Below are positions 7,065 through 10,260 of a stretch of 10,260 nucleotides of DNA, piece by piece. The stretch spans positions 1-10,260 of the forward strand of contig CALARM010000228.1 in assembly GCA_937888925.1 (NCBI GenBank), read 5' to 3'. This stretch comes from an uncultured Synergistia bacterium (GTDB lineage Bacteria; Eremiobacterota; SpSt-956; JAKJGF01). The notes under the pieces were generated by a model. The model had not been told where the DNA came from. It saw nothing but the letters and a program-made list of their open reading frames with translations, and searched no databases. Position 1 is the stretch's first letter. The number at the start of each line of letters is the position of its first letter. Both the position numbers and the translations under genes were made by a program.

Positions 7065-8984
7065 ATGCTTTGTAATGAAATAATAAAACGAATTGAACAT
7101 GTTATAAACGGAATAATTCTTTTATCAGATCCGGATAGATTGCTTTCAAATGAAGAAGTGCTCCTTACACTTGAAAAGAAAAATTATAAGATTATTTATT
7201 ATGAAGATCCTATGTTATTCAGATATGAATATGAAGAACAATACAGGATTCCTGTTATAGAAGGAAATCCGCCTGATTACAGATTAATAATCTGTCATGA
7301 AGATGATGTGGAAAATCTTCCTTTTGATTTACAGAGAGAAGGGCAGAGTATATCTCTTTCTCTATCACAATTCTTTCCGGGACTTGATATGAAGGTTATA
7401 AGAGAATTAGACGTAACTTTAAGAGAAGAACTTTTCTCCATTCATAGCTCTTCTGATTATCTCGGAGAAAAAGCCACAGTGGAATACATATTAAAAAAAC
7501 TGTTTAAAATAGACCCCTCTCTTATTAAAAGTACTTCAGATTTATTCCTATATCTCATAAAAAGACATTATAGAGAAGACTCTATTACTCCTTTAATAGA
7601 TGAGTATCTGTTAAATTTATTCCTGGAGAACCCTGATTTTCAATCTATACCGGTCAGGGAAATACTTTCAAGCAGGGAGGAGTTCTTTAAATATCTTCAG
7701 AGAGAATGGAAATTTTTCATAGAATTTTACGGAAATAAAGATTTATCATCATCTGTTCCTTTTGATAATAAAGATATAAAGGTATATATGGATAATCTTT
7801 TTATCGAAGGACTTCTTGAACCTGTAATCTATTATCCATCCGGTAAAATTCCATCCTGGGCAAGAACAGGAGTTATAATTGACGGAAAAACTCAGGATAA
7901 AGAAAGGGCTTTAAAATTATTTGAAACTGTAAGTCAGGATTTGCCTGATGAAAATCAAAATTATAAAGAATGGATGAAATTTTCCGGTAAATGGGCTGAA
8001 TTTCTCAAAATCTATTATCAGACATGCCACAGTCTTGATAAAGAAGAAATAAATGAAATAGAGATATTTTACGATAGTGTAGAGAGGAAATTTCATCAGT
8101 GGCTTTTGTGCCATTATTCACGGCTCATTACACTTCCATATATTCCGTCTCCTGTAATGGTTCATCATATACCGGGATATCTGTCTTCTATTGTAAGAAA
8201 AGGTGAAAAGATTGCCCTTATGATAATTGACGGCATGGCTGTGGATCAATGGATTTCCATAAGGGAATTTTTAATGAAACATTCTGATGGAGTAATAAAA
8301 GAAAATAAAGTATTTGCCTGGATTCCGACATTGACATCAGTTTCAAGGCAGGCCATATTGTCAGGTCAGATACCCGAAAGGTTTAAAGAGTCAATAAATA
8401 CAACAAATAAAGAGGAAAAACTCTGGAATAAATTCTGGGAAAATGAAGGTTTGAGTAAAAAAGATATAGGATTTGAAGGTAATTTGAGCATGATGGATGT
8501 AAATTTCGTATCTGAGTATGAAAATTTTAAAGCTCTTGCTCTTATTGTAACAAAACTTGATGAAATGATTCATAGTGTAACTATCGGACAGGGCCAGATT
8601 TATAAGGATCTTGAACTATGGCTTGAAAATGGAAAGATAAAATCTTATGTGGAAAAACTTTTATCCTGTGGCTTTAATATTTATATTACGTCAGATCACG
8701 GTAATATTTATTCCACCGGCACCGGCAGGATAAAATCAGGGAGTTTATCTGATAAAAAAGGGCAGAGGGTATGTATATTTGAAAGTAAGGAACTGCTTGA
8801 TATTACTGCAGAAAAGAACAGAGGAGTAAAATGGTTTTCCACAGGACTTCCCGGAAATTATTATCCCCTGGTTGCAGAAGATAGAACAGCTTTTATTACT
8901 GAAGGTGAAAAAACCATTTCCCATGGTGGTATTTCTATTGAGGAAGTAATAGTGCCTTTTATTGAAATTCGGAGGAAAAGTTAA
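7065..8984 (+). CDS. pglZ: PglZ-domain protein (alkaline phosphatase superfamily), BREX core
   Basis: 639 residues. PglZ is the hallmark protein of Pgl/BREX phage defence and belongs to the alkaline phosphatase superfamily. The N-terminus has ILLSDPDRLL (18-27), a stretch common at the start of these proteins, followed by a long helical region. The PglZ domain covers about 380-635: metal-binding D389 in MIIDGMAVDQW, PTLTSVSR (421-428) at the position of the catalytic Thr/Ser, SDHG (543-546), and SHGGISIEEVIVPF with H620 near the end. All expected metal-site motifs are present, so the active site looks intact. It follows the helicase by 44 bases and overlaps the next gene by one base (TAATG), so the last three genes form one unit. 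Biochemical function in BREX is still unclear. Confidence 0.9.
   Translation: MLCNEIIKRIEHVINGIILLSDPDRLLSNEEVLLTLEKKNYKIIYYEDPMLFRYEYEEQYRIPVIEGNPPDYRLIICHEDDVENLPFDLQREGQSISLSLSQFFPGLDMKVIRELDVTLREELFSIHSSSDYLGEKATVEYILKKLFKIDPSLIKSTSDLFLYLIKRHYREDSITPLIDEYLLNLFLENPDFQSIPVREILSSREEFFKYLQREWKFFIEFYGNKDLSSSVPFDNKDIKVYMDNLFIEGLLEPVIYYPSGKIPSWARTGVIIDGKTQDKERALKLFETVSQDLPDENQNYKEWMKFSGKWAEFLKIYYQTCHSLDKEEINEIEIFYDSVERKFHQWLLCHYSRLITLPYIPSPVMVHHIPGYLSSIVRKGEKIALMIIDGMAVDQWISIREFLMKHSDGVIKENKVFAWIPTLTSVSRQAILSGQIPERFKESINTTNKEEKLWNKFWENEGLSKKDIGFEGNLSMMDVNFVSEYENFKALALIVTKLDEMIHSVTIGQGQIYKDLELWLENGKIKSYVEKLLSCGFNIYITSDHGNIYSTGTGRIKSGSLSDKKGQRVCIFESKELLDITAEKNRGVKWFSTGLPGNYYPLVAEDRTAFITEGEKTISHGGISIEEVIVPFIEIRRKS
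8971..8975 (+). promoter_or_regulatory. Ribosome-binding site inside the end of pglZ
   Basis: GGAGG lies eight bases before ATG 8984, which overlaps the pglZ stop by one base. This fixes the start of the last operon gene and indicates translational coupling. Confidence 0.65.
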
Positions 8985-9706
8985 TGGAGCAGAAATGGAT
9001 TGGATTTGACAGGAAGCTTGAAGTAGAATGGCTTGATTATTATATGGGGAAGGTAATAGAGGATTTGTCAGAGAAAGAGTTAAGGCAGGAGATGGAAAAA
9101 TACCTTTCTACCTTTTTAGAAGGTAAAGAGTCCATAGCAAAAACTTTAACTGTAATTATGAGGATTATTTCTTTTCATAATCAAAAAGAAATTTTTAACA
9201 TGGCAAAAGAACTTTTAAAGGAAGTAACTTCAGAAGAAAGAGTATGGCTTTACTGGGGATTACTTATATTGACTTACCCTTTTGTAAGAGATATAGCTAA
9301 TATTACAGGAAGGTTACTGGACTTACAGGGGAGTGTTACAATTCCTGAGATTAAATCAAGAATTGTAAAAGAATGGGGAGACAGGGAAACTGTAAGAAGA
9401 GTAGTTCAGATGGTTACAAAAACTATGGAAAACTTTGGCTTTATAAAAGATGTCAGTAAAAGTAATACTATGGTTTTTGAGATGGCTTCCTCCAGGAAGG
9501 AAACGAGAAATGTAAAACTTTCTATGTGGTTTACTGAAGTAGTTATTAGAGCTGAGCATGTCGATATGATTTCTTTTGATGAAATAAAGAGAAAATATTT
9601 TATCTTTCCCTTTGAACTTCAGATTTCATTGACGGAACTTTATAAAAGTGACAGATTGCTGGTACAGAGGGAAGGGGATACTGTTCTGGTAGGAGTTAAA
9701 GGGTGA
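8984..9706 (+). CDS. Small operon-end protein, winged-helix-like; possible BrxA counterpart
   Basis: 240 residues; I do not recognise the family from sequence. The first third is acidic and helical (LSEKELRQEMEKYLSTFLEG). A hydrophobic stretch, VWLYWGLLILTYPF (about 87-100), looks like a buried helix and not a clear membrane segment. Then ITGRLLDLQGSVTIPEIKSR followed by WGDRETVRRVVQMVTKTMENFGFI has the pattern of a winged helix-turn-helix. No signal peptide is seen. The start overlaps pglZ by one base behind GGAGG. In type 3 BREX, as I recall it, the gene after pglZ is brxA (DUF1819), a small protein reported to have a winged-helix DNA-binding fold, so a BrxA-like role is plausible. The placement and fold fit; sequence identity to BrxA is not established. 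Confidence 0.75.
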   Translation: MEQKWIGFDRKLEVEWLDYYMGKVIEDLSEKELRQEMEKYLSTFLEGKESIAKTLTVIMRIISFHNQKEIFNMAKELLKEVTSEERVWLYWGLLILTYPFVRDIANITGRLLDLQGSVTIPEIKSRIVKEWGDRETVRRVVQMVTKTMENFGFIKDVSKSNTMVFEMASSRKETRNVKLSMWFTEVVIRAEHVDMISFDEIKRKYFIFPFELQISLTELYKSDRLLVQREGDTVLVGVKG

Positions 9707-10021
9707 TAGAATACCAGATTTTTAGCCTCGAAAAATTCCCTATAATTTCAGTCAGTTATTTTTATAAAAGCCTTGATTTTACTGGTTTTTATATGGTTTA
9801 CAAGAGATGAATTTTTTATGATTTAGTGAATTGCAAGAAACCCTTGCAATTACAGGGTTTAAATTTTCCAAAATGTCATTAAATTAGTATTTAACGACGT
9901 TACATAAAAGAATCGTTTATACCAGGTAAACTCTTTGTAAAAATGGACATACAATTTTTAATAAAACCCATATAAACACTCAATTATCATAACTTTTTCC
10001 TGGAAGATTTACCCTGTTTGT
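9707..10021. other. AT-rich convergent intergenic region, no gene seen
   Basis: 315 bases between the ends of two convergent genes. No open frame with a start and ribosome-binding site was seen on either strand. It holds the overlapping hairpins at 9829-9860. No clear terminator with a T-run follows either gene. It may contain the decayed end of a mobile element, but no terminal repeat or target duplication could be shown. Confidence 0.5.
9829..9860. repeat. Two overlapping, mutually exclusive inverted repeats
   Basis: Hairpin A is AATTGCAAG (9829-9837), a five-base loop, and CTTGCAATT (9843-9851): a perfect nine-base stem. Hairpin B pairs AAACCC (9838-9843) with GGGTTT (9855-9860) across an 11-base loop. 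B uses the loop of A as its 5' arm, so both cannot form together. Neither has a following T-run on the + strand. Confidence 0.55.
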
Positions 10022-10260
10022 TTAATTATCCTTATTTTTAGATTTATTTAAAGCCTTGTTCCTCACTTCAATCTCATCAAGTAAAGCCTTTATTCTGTTG
10101 TTATAATCATCTCTCACCGCCTGCAGTTCATTCCTTAAAGTTTTCTCCTGATCCAGAAGTGCTTTTTCTTTCTCAAAGGAGTGCTGATCTATTATGTTCT
10201 CTATCTGTGCCTTGTAACGCTCCTCTGTCTGGAATAATCTCTCTTTGGTTCTCTTAAGGG
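10022..10260 (-). CDS. C-terminus of a coiled-coil protein (partial)
   Basis: Read on the minus strand, the frame is open from the window edge (first full codon 10258-10256) to TAA at 10024-10022, giving the last 78 residues. The sequence is almost entirely charged heptad-like helix rich in Glu, Lys, Arg, Gln and Leu (for example ERLFQTEERYKAQIENIIDQ), and ends in the basic tail NKSKNKDN. It is probably the C-terminal coiled coil of a cytoplasmic or membrane-anchored protein. No catalytic motif is in the visible part. It converges on the defence operon and marks its right-hand border. Confidence 0.7.
   Translation of the reverse strand, partial: LKRTKERLFQTEERYKAQIENIIDQHSFEKEKALLDQEKTLRNELQAVRDDYNNRIKALLDEIEVRNKALNKSKNKDN

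Noticed and set aside
139..9706. DISARM instead of BREX
   Set aside because: The SNF2 helicase and methylase would fit class 1 DISARM, but no DUF1998 proteins (DrmA, DrmB) or phospholipase-D protein (DrmC) are present, and PglZ points to Pgl/BREX.
9892..9902. TAACG-A-CGTTA palindrome as an operator
   Set aside because: Five-base arms are common by chance and it is far from any gene start.
1..10260. CRISPR array, tRNA or rRNA genes
   Set aside because: No regularly spaced repeats, cloverleaf or rRNA-like segments were noticed on either strand.

Overview
This is a low-GC (roughly one third G+C by sampling) bacterial window carrying a phage-defence operon on the + strand. Shine-Dalgarno sites such as GGAGG and AAGGTGAT are easy to see, and the genes are packed tightly. 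The sequence fits a low-GC anaerobe, but I cannot assign a phylum.

Layout. Positions 1-104 are the last 33 codons of an upstream gene. 139-3036 is a 965-residue DNA methyltransferase with an SAM motif, a DPPF motif and a zinc-ribbon-like insert. 3181-4095 is an Rpn-family PD-(D/E)XK nuclease gene. 4216-7020 is a 934-residue SNF2-type helicase. 7065-8984 is a 639-residue PglZ-domain protein. 8984-9706 is a 240-residue protein that I do not recognise by sequence. 9707-10021 holds no gene but has a pair of mutually exclusive hairpins. 10022-10260 is the C-terminus of a coiled-coil protein on the opposite strand.

How they fit together. Methyltransferase, SNF2 helicase, PglZ and a small last gene, with another gene ending just upstream, match the order I recall for type 3 BREX (brxF, brxC/pglY, pglXI, brxHII, pglZ, brxA). 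The best reading is the right-hand part of a type-3-like BREX locus, in which the methylase marks self DNA and PglZ, the helicase and the upstream (presumed ATPase) gene block phage. The subtype is inferred from gene order and motifs, not from a search.

The most interesting part is the Rpn gene inserted between methylase and helicase. It has its own TATAAT-like box and a terminator-like hairpin. No ribosome-binding site precedes its full-length start, but a strong AAGGAGG precedes an in-frame internal ATG at codon 239. The 66-residue product of that internal start contains five four-residue units with Gly at every fourth position. This is the gene-within-gene toxin-antitoxin architecture described for Rpn proteins (RpnL toxin, RpnS antitoxin). 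The window may therefore show a nuclease toxin-antitoxin module nested inside a BREX-type operon. In front of the Rpn gene lies a diverged copy of the 3' end of the upstream gene, a trace of how the insert or rearrangement arose. The methylase also carries a sharply AT-rich patch around its DPPF motif, suggesting internal recombination.
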